Of a stretch of DNA of 64,000 nucleotides, positions 34,494 to 43,849 are shown piece by piece (the stretch's first letter is position 1; the number at the start of each line of letters is the position of its first letter). The notes beneath the pieces are model-generated. The model made no database searches. It had not been told where the DNA came from and saw only the letters and a list, made by a program, of their open reading frames with translations. The position numbers were made by a program, and so were the translations under genes. This DNA comes from CAVORB01 sp963736235 (GTDB taxonomy: Bacteria; Pseudomonadota; Gammaproteobacteria; Chromatiales; Chromatiaceae). The stretch is from contig CAVTOR010000001.1 of the NCBI GenBank assembly GCA_963736235.1, positions 5,318-69,317 on the forward strand, read 5' to 3'.

Positions 34494-34901
34494 TTACCGT
34501 CTGCAAAGGCCGCGCTCATCCGGGTGCTCCACCGCATCGACGATGGCCTCCACCAACTCCCCCAGCTCCCGGGCGGAGAGCGCCTGCATGACCTTGGCCA
34601 GCAGGTCCGGTCGCACGCCCGCGTAGACCGAGCGCCCGTCCGCGAGGTTCACGACCACGCCCGAGGTATGACAGCCCGCGGAAGACCCGAGGTCGGCCTC
34701 GTACAGCCGCTGGTCGAGCGCGAACATCTCGTCGTAGTAGGCGTCAATGATGTCCGCCAGGGCGTCATCCACGTCGCCCTCGTCCAACTGCACGATCAGC
34801 TCCAGCTCCCCTCGCGCGAGGCTGGAAGGCACCCCCTTCTCCTCCACGAAGCCTCGAAATCGTGCACACGGCTCCGGGTTGAAAAAGACATACTCGAGCA
34901 T
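34494..34901 (-). CDS. Conserved-looking protein of unknown function
   Basis: The 135-residue soluble acidic protein begins MLEYVFFNPEPCARFRGFVEEKGV; ATG 34901 is preferred over an upstream in-frame ATG at 34952. Further text includes ELIVQLDEGDVDDALADIIDAYYDEMFALDQRLYEAD and a VVVNLADGRSVYAGVRPDLLAKVMQALSARELGELVEAIVDAVE helix region. Strong amphipathic character and good codon use argue that it is real. It is divergent from comF. No named family is recognised. Confidence 0.72.
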   Translation of the reverse strand: MLEYVFFNPEPCARFRGFVEEKGVPSSLARGELELIVQLDEGDVDDALADIIDAYYDEMFALDQRLYEADLGSSAGCHTSGVVVNLADGRSVYAGVRPDLLAKVMQALSARELGELVEAIVDAVEHPDERGLCRR

Positions 34902-34964
34902 GGGCCATGCCCCCGCTGGAAAAGTGGGCGATGATACACCCATGGATGACACCGGCTCTCCCCC

Positions 34965-35672
34965 ATGCTCGGGCGCGCGCTCGAATCCGTCCTAGGGCGG
35001 CTCTATCCCGCCACCTGCGTGCTGTGCGGGGCGCCGGGTCACGCCGGGCTTGATCTCTGTCCCGGTTGTCTCCGGGAGCTTCCCCACAATCTGCACCGCT
35101 GCCCTCGCTGCGGCCTGCCCCTGCCCTCGGACGCCCCGCTGGTCGCCCTGTGCGGCCCGTGTCAGCGCAGGCCACCGCCCTTCGACGCCTGCTGCGCGCC
35201 CTTCCGCTACGAGGACCCCGTTCCGGCCCTGATCGGCGGGGCCAAGTTTCGCTCGCGGCTCGAGCTGGCTCGCCTGCTCGGGCAATGCCTGGCACGCACC
35301 CTCTACCAGCAGGGGGCGGAGATACCCGGCGTGATTCTTCCAGTCCCACTGCATCCGCGCCGGCTGCGCGAGCGAGGCTACAACCAGGCGCTCGAGATCG
35401 CCCGGGCGGCGAGCCGCGAGCTTGGCGTCCTCTGCGACGGCGGATGCTGCGAGCGAGTCCTGGCGACCGCCCCGCAGGCGGGGCTGCAACAGAAGGAACG
35501 GCGGCGCAACGTGCGCGGCGCCTTTCGCGTCATCCGTCCGCCGGCGGCGGGTCACGTGGCGGTGCTCGACGACGTGGTCACCACCGGCAGCACGGTGGCG
35601 GAGTTGGCGCGGGTCCTGCGCAAGGCGGGCGTCGAGCGCATAGACGTCTGGGCGGTGGCCCGCACCCCATGA
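34965..35672 (+). CDS. comF: ComF family phosphoribosyltransferase-like protein
   Basis: The 235-residue protein has an N-terminal zinc-finger part with CVLCGAPG, CPGC, CPRCGLPLP and CGPC, and a C-terminal type I phosphoribosyltransferase domain with VAVLDDVVTTGSTVAELARVL (the PRPP loop). PVPLHPRRLRERGYNQALEIAR, LATAPQAGLQQKERRRNVRGAF and the finger arrangement define ComF, linked to DNA uptake and handling in competent bacteria. It stands next to the biotin genes, an arrangement common in gammaproteobacteria. No frameshift is seen. Confidence 0.93.
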   Translation: MLGRALESVLGRLYPATCVLCGAPGHAGLDLCPGCLRELPHNLHRCPRCGLPLPSDAPLVALCGPCQRRPPPFDACCAPFRYEDPVPALIGGAKFRSRLELARLLGQCLARTLYQQGAEIPGVILPVPLHPRRLRERGYNQALEIARAASRELGVLCDGGCCERVLATAPQAGLQQKERRRNVRGAFRVIRPPAAGHVAVLDDVVTTGSTVAELARVLRKAGVERIDVWAVARTP

Positions 35673-35687
35673 CGGCGGGCTGCGGCG

Positions 35688-36600
35688 TCACCGGTCGACC
35701 GGCCCGGCCACCGCCGCCAGCACCCGCATCGGACCCTCCGCACGGATAAGCTCGAGCTGTGCCCGATCCTTGACGAACAAGGAGCCGGCGAAACCCAGGG
35801 CGTTGATCGACACCCCGCGAAAGCGCTCCTGAACCCGCGGCACCGCCAGCATCCACCCGTTGGCGACCAGGAGATTGTAGGGGTCCGACTGCCTCGACTC
35901 CCCGTCCCGATCGACCGCCCTGATCCCCAGCCGCGCGAGCAGGTCCAGATACTGCTCATAGGCCTCGTCGGCTTGCTTCGGAGCGGGTTTTCGACGGGCG
36001 AAGGCGTGCACGAAGGGCAGGCCGGGACAGCAAGGTCCGGCACCTTCGAGCAGCGGCTCCACGGGTACGGGAGGCCCATCTTGCGCGAGGGGCAGCGGCA
36101 CCAGCTGCAGGTGTTTGTGGGGCTGGCTGGCACCGGCAGCGGCGCCGCCGTTGTAGAACCCCAGGCATGGGATACTCGTCCATGCAGGCGAGCAGCGCCC
36201 GGAAGTCGTCGGGGGTGAGCAGGGTCTCCTGGTGCTCGAATCGGCGGGTGACGATAAGCAGGTGCCGATCGAGCACGTTGAACTTGTTGAGCACCGCGAG
36301 ATGGGAGCGAGAGACCTGGGACACGGTGAGCTCCGGCTCGGGCGGCAGGAACGGGTTCCGCGCCCTGCCCTCCTCATCCCTGGGCCCGGCGCCACTGCGC
36401 CGCTCCGCCTCCTTGCGCCGCAGGCTGGAGACCATGCGCACCAGGAAGCGCACGCCGGCGTCATCGATCACCAACTGCTCGGTCTCGATCGGCCTCAGCG
36501 CCCCGCGTCGCAGCGCCTCCCGGGCCGTCCGCTCCAGGGCGGAGCGCAGGCTACCCGGTTGCAGCAGAATGTCGCCGGCCAACTCACCTCCCGCGTTCAT
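35688..36600 (-). CDS. Ap4A phosphorylase (ATP adenylyltransferase)-like, frameshifted
   Basis: The first frame, from ATG 36600, gives VRFLVRMVSSLRRKEAE...NPFLPPEPELTVSQVSRSHLAVLNKFNVLDRHLLIVTRRFEHQETLLTPDDF, the N-terminal part of Apa1/Apa2-type enzymes. A frameshift near 36170 (an extra A in CCATGCC would explain it) leads into LGFYNGGAAAGASQPHKHLQLVPLPL, the HIT-like histidine motif with the nucleophile, then NLLVANGWMLAVPR. The joined protein is about 303 residues. It would cleave Ap4A phosphorolytically to ADP and ATP. It is convergent with comF. Confidence 0.85.
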
Positions 36601-36668
36601 GCAAACAACACAATCGCCCGCTATTGTTTAACGTTTTAGCATCTGCAACCAGACATCCAGGGGGCGAC

Positions 36669-37718
36669 ATGACCGATATCACCGCGCTGCTGGCCGCCGA
36701 GGCCGAGGACCTGTTGGGACACGAGAGCACCGGGATCCCGCGTTCCATGCTGCACCTGCCGGGACCCGATTTCGTCGACCGGGTGATGATGGATTCCGAC
36801 CGCAAGCCGGGGGTCCTCCGCGCCTTCCAGACCCTGCTCAACCACGGCCGTCTCGGCGGCAGCGGCTACGTCTCGATCCTGCCGGTGGACCAGGGGGTGG
36901 AGCACTCGGGCGGCGCCTCGTTCGCCCCCAACCCGATCTACTTCGACCCCGAGAACATCATCCGGCTGGCGATGGAGGGCGGCTGCAACGCGGTGGCCTC
37001 GACCCTGGGCGTACTGGGCTCGGTCGGGCGGCGCTATGCCCACAAGATCCCCTTCCTGGTCAAGCTCAACCACAACGAGATGCTCACCTACCCGACCATC
37101 TACGACCAGACCCTGTGGGCGGACGTGGACCAGGCCTTCGAGATGGGCGCGGTGGCGGTGGGCGCCACCATCTACTTCGGCTCCGAGGAGTCCCGGCGCC
37201 AGATCCAGGAGGTGAGCGAGGCCTTCGCCCGCGCCCACGAGCTCGGCATGATCACCGTGCTCTGGGCCTACCTGCGCAACCCCGCGTTCAAGCATGAGGG
37301 GACCGATTACCACGAGGCCGCGGACCTCACCGGACAGGCCAATCACCTCGCCGCCACCATCGAGGCGGACATCGTCAAGCAGAAGCAGGCGACCAACGAC
37401 GGCGGCTACACCGCCATCGGCTTCGGCAAGACCCACCCACGGGTGTATGAAGAGCTGTCGGGAGCCCACCCCATCGACCGGGTGCGCTACCAGGTCGCCA
37501 ACTGCTACATGGGGCGGATCGGGATGATCAACTCCGGCGGACCCTCGGGAAAGGACGACCTGCACCAGGCGGTGCGCACCGCGGTGATCAACAAGCGCGC
37601 CGGCGGCATGGGGCTGATCTCGGGCCGCAAGGCCTTCCAGAAGCCGATGGACGAGGGCGTGAAGCTACTCAACACCATCCAGGACGTGTATCTCTCGCCG
37701 GAGGTGACGATTGCCTGA
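36669..37718 (+). CDS. Class I fructose-bisphosphate aldolase (DhnA/FbaB type)
   Basis: The 349-residue glycolytic/gluconeogenic aldolase forms a Schiff base with fructose-1,6-bisphosphate. It shows GYVSILPVDQGVEHSGGASFAPNP, a strong DhnA-type signature. NAVASTLGVLGSVGRRYAHKIPFLVKLNHNE and KQKQATNDGGY supply lysines of the barrel; which of them is the Schiff-base lysine I cannot prove. GMINSGGPSGKDDLHQAVRTAVINKRAGGMGLISGRKAFQ gives the phosphate-binding end. The start follows GGGGGCG. It is transcribed away from the Ap4A-phosphorylase-like gene. Confidence 0.92.
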   Translation: MTDITALLAAEAEDLLGHESTGIPRSMLHLPGPDFVDRVMMDSDRKPGVLRAFQTLLNHGRLGGSGYVSILPVDQGVEHSGGASFAPNPIYFDPENIIRLAMEGGCNAVASTLGVLGSVGRRYAHKIPFLVKLNHNEMLTYPTIYDQTLWADVDQAFEMGAVAVGATIYFGSEESRRQIQEVSEAFARAHELGMITVLWAYLRNPAFKHEGTDYHEAADLTGQANHLAATIEADIVKQKQATNDGGYTAIGFGKTHPRVYEELSGAHPIDRVRYQVANCYMGRIGMINSGGPSGKDDLHQAVRTAVINKRAGGMGLISGRKAFQKPMDEGVKLLNTIQDVYLSPEVTIA

Positions 37719-37808
37719 GGTCGCGCCGGGTCGGGGCCTGCCTGTCGTCGGTATTGTCAAGCGGCTAGGCTAGCTTGGCCCCCGGCGCGGCAGGGCCCGT
37801 TCAGCGCC

Positions 37809-39027
37809 TCAGGCCCCCAACACCTCGGCCAGCCAATCGAACATGCGCTGATCGTACAGGCCCCTGGCCTTGGGCTCGCAATGCCAGTTCGCGCCCTCCT
37901 CCGCGGTGAACCGGACCAGGGTCTTCGGGCAGGCCAGGGCCTCGTAGACCTCCGCAGACTGGCCCGGCCAGAACTGCTCGTCGTCCGGATCGGCAATGAA
38001 CATCGGGCAGCGAATCCGCTCCACAAGTCCGCGGCACGTTGTACTTCTGGACCGTCTTGAAGAGCTGGTAGTGGCTGTTGGGCATGTAGGGCCTCATGCG
38101 CCACTCGACCACCTGCCGCGCCCCGTCACCCGCCTGTCGCAGGCCTTCGTCCATCGCCTCGTTGAATTCCTGCTCCCGCCCCGCGTCGAGCAGGCCGCGC
38201 ATCTCCCCCGGGAGCTCGCGCAGGAAGGACTCGGACACGTCCATCACCGCCGGGTCCACGATACCCGCCGCGATACGGTGCTCGAAGGCCAGCGCGCGCA
38301 GGACCCAGTAGCCTCCCTGGCTGATGCCCGAAAGGGCGATGCGACCGGGGTCCACGTCCTCCCGGTCGAGCAGAAAGTCGACAACCGGCGTGATCACCCT
38401 CTCCCAGTCGTGGCGAAAGGGGATGTTCTTCAACCACAGCATGGCATTCTGGCCTGGCCCGTCGAAGACCAGGGCGTTGTATCCCCTCTCGAGCGCCCCA
38501 GCGACGCCGCACGTCCACATCCCACAGGTAGCCCCGTCGCTGCCGTTGTTGAAGATGATCGTGGTCCGGCGCTCGGGCGCTTCATCGGGACGGAAGAAAT
38601 ACCCCGGAATGCTGGCGCCTTCGTAGGGGATGCCTACCTGCTCCGCCGGCGGATTCAGGTGAGCGCAGAATGACTCCCAGCATCCCAGATGCCGCTTCCA
38701 GGTGGGCAGGCTTCGGGACGGGTCTTTCGTCCCGTCGAGGAAGGTCGTGGAGGCGGCGAAGTAGGTTGCCGCACGCAGGTAGGCCCTCCTCGCGCTGACG
38801 GAGTTACCCGCGGAAGCGCTCTGCCCGGCGATTCCTTCCAGGCGCTCGGCGATCGCAAACCACTCCCGATACCACTGCTCGTGATCCCCGGACGGAACGC
38901 GCGCGATGACGGCAAGCACCTCGCCCGCGTCGGCCGCGCCATAGTGGCAGGCGCCGAGCAGGATCTGGGCCTCGAAGTCCATCTGCGGTTCTTCCATGAA
39001 GTACCGTTTCGGCTTTGCCTGGATCAC
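37809..39027 (-). CDS. FrsA-like alpha/beta hydrolase (one frameshift)
   Basis: Starting at GTG 39027, after GGGAGGAG, the first frame gives IQAKPKRYFMEEPQMDFEAQILLGACHYG and a helical N-terminal part (YREWFAIAERLEG...SARRAYLRAATYF) seen in FrsA and pseudooxynicotine-hydrolase relatives. The hydrolase core has IIFNNGSDGATCGM, GYNALVFDGPGQNAML and the nucleophile ALSGISQGGYWVLRAL. Near 38025 the frame shifts into MERIRCPMFIADPDDEQFWPGQSAEVYEAL, which supplies the acid and then ANWHCEPK with the His. Joined length is about 405. The substrate is unknown. Confidence 0.83.
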
Positions 39028-39155
39028 GCGATCTCCTCCCACCTGCCGCCGTCCTGGCTCTGCTCCCCGGACACCTGCATCGCACCTCGGCGGCCAGAGG
39101 TCGCGCCCGGCAAGCCTGGTCCGCCGTTGCAGGTCGGCCGGGACCGGCCGGACGG

Positions 39156-39572
39156 CTACTCCGGAGACCAGTAGAAGCCCTCGGACGCCGCACCGCTGCT
39201 GGATACGTTGACCGAGCGGGTCTGGACCTTACCAGCGTTCTCGGCGGACACCCGATAGGTCCCGGCGGGGACCTTGGCGTAGAAGTAAGGACCTGCGGAG
39301 ACGGCCTCGAGCAGGACCTGCCCACCCGAATCGGCGATCGTAACCGGAACCTCGGCGAGGAAGGCCCCCGAGCCCGACACGGCGAACAGCAGCCGCAGAT
39401 TGTAATCGGACTTCGCCTGCTCCAGCGCCTCCTGCTCGGAAGCGCCGACGCCGCCGCTGACGTAACTGATTTCGCCGGCGCTCTTCGCCTCCAAGCCCGC
39501 GGCCTCGGCGGCGGCAAGCGCGACAACGACGACGGACAACAAACAGGCCGAAACCTTGCTCATTCTGATCAT
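39156..39572 (-). CDS. Small exported protein with carboxypeptidase-regulatory-like domain
   Basis: The 138-residue protein has a signal peptide (MIRMSKVSACLLSVVVVALAAAEAAG) behind GGGAGG. The mature part begins EAKSAGEISYVSGGVGASEQEALEQAKSDYNLRLLFAVSGSGAFLAEVPVTIAD, then GPYFYAKVPAGTYRVSAENAGKVQTRSVNV. The (V/L)PxGxYxV-type beta-sandwich and GGVGxSEQ repeat of this sort occur in small secreted proteins of proteobacteria; the closest fold I see is a carboxypeptidase regulatory-like sandwich. Function is unknown. ATG 39563 is an alternative start. Confidence 0.75.
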   Translation of the reverse strand: MIRMSKVSACLLSVVVVALAAAEAAGLEAKSAGEISYVSGGVGASEQEALEQAKSDYNLRLLFAVSGSGAFLAEVPVTIADSGGQVLLEAVSAGPYFYAKVPAGTYRVSAENAGKVQTRSVNVSSSGAASEGFYWSPE

Positions 39573-39624
39573 TGCGTTCAAAGCCTCCCAAGTGGTGTGC
39601 GCAAGCACAATCGCATCACTCGCT

Positions 39625-40701
39625 TCAAGATTGCTCCCCGTCGGCGAAGCGCCGCGCCGCGGTTGGCGCTGGTCGGTCAGCGGGTCTTTGCAGGGTCTTC
39701 GAGGGCAGCTCGCCGAATTGCCGGCGGTAGTCACCGGAGAAACGGCCCAGCTGGCGGATACCCTGTCGGCGAGCCAGCTCGGAGACGGTCGCGGCATCTA
39801 CCGGGGCCTTGAGGAGCGCTTTCTGGACCTCGTTGAGCCGCATCAGGGCGGCGTAGCGCTTCGGGGACATGCTCAGGTGCTCGCGAAACGCCTGCTCCAG
39901 GGTCCGCTGGCTGACACCGAGACCCGCCGCCAGCTCAGGGACGCTCGGGGTCGCGACACCGGCGTCGAGCACCAAACGCTCGAACCCCTGGACCAGGGCA
40001 CTGCGCTTCCGGTAGCTCTCGCGCCGGGCGTGATGAGGCCGGCCCTCAGCATCCAGGACACGCCGCAGCGTCTCCAGCAGCGTGCCGACCATCGCCTCCG
40101 AATCTCGACGGGGGCCTGCGGGAGCGACGCCGCTGCCGCAATTCAGGCTCACGAGCCGTCGCAGGAGATCCGCGAGCGCCGCGTTTTCGGGGCGGGTGGC
40201 GGAATAGACGCCGACCCCGTTCAGGACCTCGGGCGGGATGCCGGCGTCCAGCAGCAGCCGTCTCGGCATCTGGAGCGAGACCCACTCGGTGTCCGCGGGC
40301 ACCAGGTAATCCATTTCCGCGCCCTCGGGGAACACCACCAGGTCGTTGCGTCCGAACCGGTGGGCGTTGATGCACCCCGCCTCGCGCTCGGACAGGATGC
40401 AGCCGAGCACGACGGCGCCCGCCGCGAAGCAGCCGCGGGACTGCAAGGTCTGGTTGTAGCATCCGCTGTCCAGCAGAAGCTCGCCCAAGCGCAGCCGTTT
40501 GAGCTGGCCGCGAAAAGGCCCGCGTCCGAGCTGCCGATGCTCCAATCCACTGCCCGCAACCGCCTCGCTCAGCAGGTCCACATCGAACACGTCCAGCGCC
40601 AGTGACGCGGACGACACCGCCACTGCCCGAGCGACGGATGGGTCCGGTTTCGGGTTGCGAAAACTGGATAACGCCATTGTATTGGGCTCGCTAGCGTCCA
40701 T
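39625..40701 (-). CDS. AraC/XylS family transcriptional regulator (EutR-like HTH)
   Basis: The 358-residue regulator has an N-terminal ligand or dimerisation domain with LLLDSGCYNQTLQSRGCFAAGAVVLGC and a cupin-like strand set (GRNDLVVFPEGAEMDYLVPADTEWVSLQMPR). A C-terminal AraC pair of HTH motifs follows: SVPELAAGLGVSQRTLEQAFREHLSMSPKRYAALMRLNEVQKAL, then ATVSELARRQGIRQLGRFSGDYRRQFGELPSKTL. It is transcribed divergently from the arylsulfatase at 40748, with only 46 bp between the starts, so it very likely controls that gene. The inducer is unknown. ATG 40701 is preferred over upstream starts. Confidence 0.88.
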   Translation of the reverse strand: MDASEPNTMALSSFRNPKPDPSVARAVAVSSASLALDVFDVDLLSEAVAGSGLEHRQLGRGPFRGQLKRLRLGELLLDSGCYNQTLQSRGCFAAGAVVLGCILSEREAGCINAHRFGRNDLVVFPEGAEMDYLVPADTEWVSLQMPRRLLLDAGIPPEVLNGVGVYSATRPENAALADLLRRLVSLNCGSGVAPAGPRRDSEAMVGTLLETLRRVLDAEGRPHHARRESYRKRSALVQGFERLVLDAGVATPSVPELAAGLGVSQRTLEQAFREHLSMSPKRYAALMRLNEVQKALLKAPVDAATVSELARRQGIRQLGRFSGDYRRQFGELPSKTLQRPADRPAPTAARRFADGEQS

Positions 40702-40747
40702 ACTCCATCCGCACCGAATAACTAGGTAATTGCAGACGGAGGAGAGG

Positions 40748-42322
40748 ATGATGTCAACCTTGTCCAGATTTTTTCCAGCCCTGCTCCTGGCAGGACTGGT
40801 TTTTCCCGGCCTCGGAACCGCGGCGGATAAGCCGAATATCCTGGTCGTGTGGGGCGACGATATCGGCCAATCGAACATTAGCACTTACACCAAGGGGCTG
40901 GTCGGGTACAAGACCCCCAACATCGACCGCATCGCCAACGAGGGCATGACCTTCACAGATTATTATGCAGAGCAGTCCTGCACCGCCGGGCGCGCCTCCT
41001 TCATCATGGGTCAGAGCGTATTCCGCACCGGCCTCTCGAAGGTCGGCCTGCCGGGCGCCAAGGAGGGGATGCAACCCGAAGACCCGACCATCGCCGGCAT
41101 GCTCAAGTCCATCGGCTACGCCACCGGCCAGTTCGGCAAGAACCACCTGGGCGACCGCGACGAGCACCTGCCAACCAACCACGGCTTCGACGAGTTCTTC
41201 GGCAACCTATACCACCTCAACGCCGAGGAGGAGCCGGAAAATCTCGACTACCCGGGCGACATGATGCTACCCAGCGGCCAGACCTTCCGCCAGAAGTTCG
41301 GACCCCGCGGCGTGATCCACTCCTGGGCCATGCCCGACGGCACGCAGAAGATCGAGGACACCGGCCCCCTGACCAGGAAGCGCATGGAAACGGTCGACGA
41401 CGAGACATCCGACCGCGCCATCGCCTTCATCAAGGAGCAAGAGGCCGCCGGCAAGCCCTGGTTCGTGTGGTGGAACGGCACCCGCATGCACTTCCGCACC
41501 CACGTCAAGCCCGAGCTGCGCGGCATCTCCGGCCAGGACGAATACGCGGACGGCATGGTCGAGCATGACATGCACATCGGCAAGTTCCTGACCCTCCTCG
41601 ACGAGCTGGGCATCGCCGACAACACCATCGTCTTCTACTCCACCGACAACGGCCCGCACATGAACACCTGGCCCGACGCGGGCTGGAACCCGTTCCGCGG
41701 TGAGAAGAACACCAATTGGGAGGGCGGCTGGCGCGTGCCCGCCACGGTGCGCTGGCCCGGCAAGATCCCCGCCGGTCAGTGGAGCAACGCGATCGTCCAC
41801 CACATGGACTGGTTCCCGACCTTCCTCGCCGCCGCGGGCGTCCCCGAGGTCAAGCAGATGCTGAGGACCGGGACCAACTCGCAGGCGTTGAACCGCTTCT
41901 ACAAGGTGCACCTGGACGGCTACAACATCCTGCCCCTGTTGACCGGCCAGACCGACCAGAGCCCGCGCAAGGAGGTCTTCTACTTCTCCGACGACGGTGA
42001 CCTCACCGCCCTGCGATACGGCGACTGGAAGGTCCTGTTCATGGAGCAGCCGGTGGCCGGCACCTTCCGGGTCTGGCAGCAGCCCTTCGTGCCCATGCGC
42101 GTACCCTTCGTGTTCAACCTGCGCCGCGACCCCTACGAGCGGGCGACCATCACCTCCAACTCCTACTACGAGTGGTTGATCGATCGCGCGTACCTGCTGG
42201 TGCCAGCCCAGGCCTACGTCGGACAATTCCTGCAGACGTTCCAGGAGTTCCCGCCGCGCCAGAAGGCGGCGAGCTTCAGTTTGGATAAGGTCATGGAGGC
42301 CTTGTCGCCGTCTGGCGGCTGA
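40748..42322 (+). CDS. Type I arylsulfatase, secreted
   Basis: The 524-residue exported sulfatase starts at ATG 40748 behind GGAGGAG and has a signal peptide (SRFFPALLLAGLVFPGLGTAADK). The calcium-binding Asp pair is in NILVVWGDDIGQSN, and the formylglycine motif C-T-A-G-R is in EQSCTAGRASFIMG; a Cys of this type must be oxidised by a formylglycine-generating enzyme. FYSTDNGPHMNTWPDAGWNPFRGEKNTNWEGGWRVPATVRWPG is the expected sulfatase signature II region. No maturase is encoded nearby. Two hairpins separate it from the HAD gene. Confidence 0.9.
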   Translation: MMSTLSRFFPALLLAGLVFPGLGTAADKPNILVVWGDDIGQSNISTYTKGLVGYKTPNIDRIANEGMTFTDYYAEQSCTAGRASFIMGQSVFRTGLSKVGLPGAKEGMQPEDPTIAGMLKSIGYATGQFGKNHLGDRDEHLPTNHGFDEFFGNLYHLNAEEEPENLDYPGDMMLPSGQTFRQKFGPRGVIHSWAMPDGTQKIEDTGPLTRKRMETVDDETSDRAIAFIKEQEAAGKPWFVWWNGTRMHFRTHVKPELRGISGQDEYADGMVEHDMHIGKFLTLLDELGIADNTIVFYSTDNGPHMNTWPDAGWNPFRGEKNTNWEGGWRVPATVRWPGKIPAGQWSNAIVHHMDWFPTFLAAAGVPEVKQMLRTGTNSQALNRFYKVHLDGYNILPLLTGQTDQSPRKEVFYFSDDGDLTALRYGDWKVLFMEQPVAGTFRVWQQPFVPMRVPFVFNLRRDPYERATITSNSYYEWLIDRAYLLVPAQAYVGQFLQTFQEFPPRQKAASFSLDKVMEALSPSGG

Positions 42323-42339
42323 GGCGAACAGGCAATCGC

Positions 42340-42394
42340 GGGGGCAAGGATGCCCCCATCGACCCGGGCTGCGGCTGCAGCCCGGTTTACGTTT
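42340..42394 (+). terminator. Tandem hairpins after the sulfatase gene
   Basis: The first stem is GGGGGCA-AGGA-TGCCCCC (42340-42357). The second is CCGGGCTGC-GGCT-GCAGCCCGG (42364-42385), followed by TTTACGTTT. The second resembles an intrinsic terminator with an imperfect T tract. They lie between two same-direction genes, so partial read-through (attenuation) is possible. Confidence 0.6.
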
Positions 42395-42460
42395 GGGGTT
42401 CATGTCCGGCGTACGCATGCCGGAGGTGGCCGACAACCCGCAATCAGAGGACCAACCGAC

Positions 42461-43504
42461 ATGACGACGCGACACAGCCGCTTGGGCAGAACACCCGGTC
42501 TGACATCCGCTTTTCTTGCCGGCCTTCTGGGTCTCGCCTGTGTCTGCTGGCTCGCCGCCGCGGCAGCCGCCGACGACCCGCTACCGTCCTGGAATGCCGG
42601 CCCGGCCGAGAACGCAATCGTCGAATTTGTCGCCGCCGTCACCGCCGAGGGCTCGCCGCACTACGTAGCCCCCGCCGAGCGCATCGCGGTCTTCGACAAC
42701 GACGGCACCCTGTGGGTCGAGCAGCCCATGTATACCCAGCTGGCCTTTGTGCTGGAACGGGTGAAGGAGCTGGCACCGCAGCACCCCGAGTGGCAGGAGC
42801 AGCAGCCGTTCAAGGCCGCGCTCGACGGCGACCTGACCGCCCTGGGCAAGGCCGGCATGGAGGGCCTGATGCAGCTCCTCATGGCCACCCACGCCGGCAT
42901 GACCAGCGAGGAGTTCGAGCGCATCGCGAGCGACTGGATCACCGAGGCCCGCCATCCCAAATTCCAGCGCCCCTACACCGAGCTGGTCTACCAGCCCATG
43001 CTGGAGCTGCTGGATTACCTTCGCGCCAATGGGTTCAAGACCTTCATCGTCTCCGGCGGCGGCGTCGACTTCATGCGCCCCTGGACCGAGCGCGTCTACG
43101 GCATCCCGCCCGAGCAGGTCGTGGGCTCCATGATCGAGCTCAGGTACGAGGAGCGCAATGGCGAACCCGTGCTCGTCCGCGAGCCGAAAATCGCCTTCAT
43201 CGACGACAAGACCGGAAAGCCCGTCGGCATCCAGCGGCACATCGGCCGGCGGCCGATCCTGGCCTTCGGCAACTCCGACGGCGACCTGCAGATGCTCAAG
43301 TGGACCACGGCCGGCGACGGACGCCGCCTCGGCCTGATCCTCCACCACGACGACGCGGAGCGGGAGTACGCCTATGACCGCGAGAGCCACTTCGGCAAGC
43401 TGGACAAGGCCCTCGACCTGGCCGCCGACGAGGGCTGGGCGGTCGTCTCCATGAAGTCCGATTGGGGTCGGGTCTTCCCGCCCGGTGCCGAGGTCTCGCG
43501 CTAG
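42461..43504 (+). CDS. Exported HAD-superfamily hydrolase
   Basis: The 347-residue protein has a signal peptide (about residues 14-36, ending AAAAADD) and a HAD phosphatase core. Motif I is AVFDNDGTLWVE (nucleophile Asp in DxDGT), motif II is FIVSGGG, the conserved Lys probably lies in KIAFIDDKTGKP, and motif IV is ILAFGNSDGDLQML. Its position behind the sulfatase suggests both release inorganic ions (sulfate, phosphate) from organic matter under shared control; this is inference. ATG 42461 is chosen for the signal peptide. Confidence 0.87.
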   Translation: MTTRHSRLGRTPGLTSAFLAGLLGLACVCWLAAAAAADDPLPSWNAGPAENAIVEFVAAVTAEGSPHYVAPAERIAVFDNDGTLWVEQPMYTQLAFVLERVKELAPQHPEWQEQQPFKAALDGDLTALGKAGMEGLMQLLMATHAGMTSEEFERIASDWITEARHPKFQRPYTELVYQPMLELLDYLRANGFKTFIVSGGGVDFMRPWTERVYGIPPEQVVGSMIELRYEERNGEPVLVREPKIAFIDDKTGKPVGIQRHIGRRPILAFGNSDGDLQMLKWTTAGDGRRLGLILHHDDAEREYAYDRESHFGKLDKALDLAADEGWAVVSMKSDWGRVFPPGAEVSR

Positions 43505-43849
43505 ACGACTCGTTGGACTCGCGAATCCGGCGATTGCAAGCAATCGTATCCGGATTCGCGCCCTCCCTCCGCGGCGTCACCGCCATCTCCCTCTCGCACG
43601 CCCCCGCCGCCTGAAGTCCCCGGCGAGCACCTGACTGCCTTCCATCCGACAGTTGGGCGGGACTCTCCCGAGATATTCGGTAGAATTGGAGGTCAGCCTC
43701 TGAATGCGGCAGATCTCGGGGGCCGAACAGCGCGCGCAGTGTCCCCTTTCCGGGCGGACCGACTCGAGCATTCGGGACAGATCCGGTGATGGCTGGGAAG
43801 CGACACCGCGCGGCGCATGTGTCCGCGGACTCGTCATGGTTGCAACAAG
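43505..43849. other. Intergenic region with a strong inverted repeat
   Basis: Just after the HAD stop lies GCGAATCCGG-c-GATTGC-AA-GCAATC-gtat-CCGGATTCGC (43521-43559), a 16-pair interrupted stem without a T tract; it may end or protect the sulfatase-HAD transcript. The rest holds no supported gene. No good promoter is obvious before the OmpA-like gene. Confidence 0.5.
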
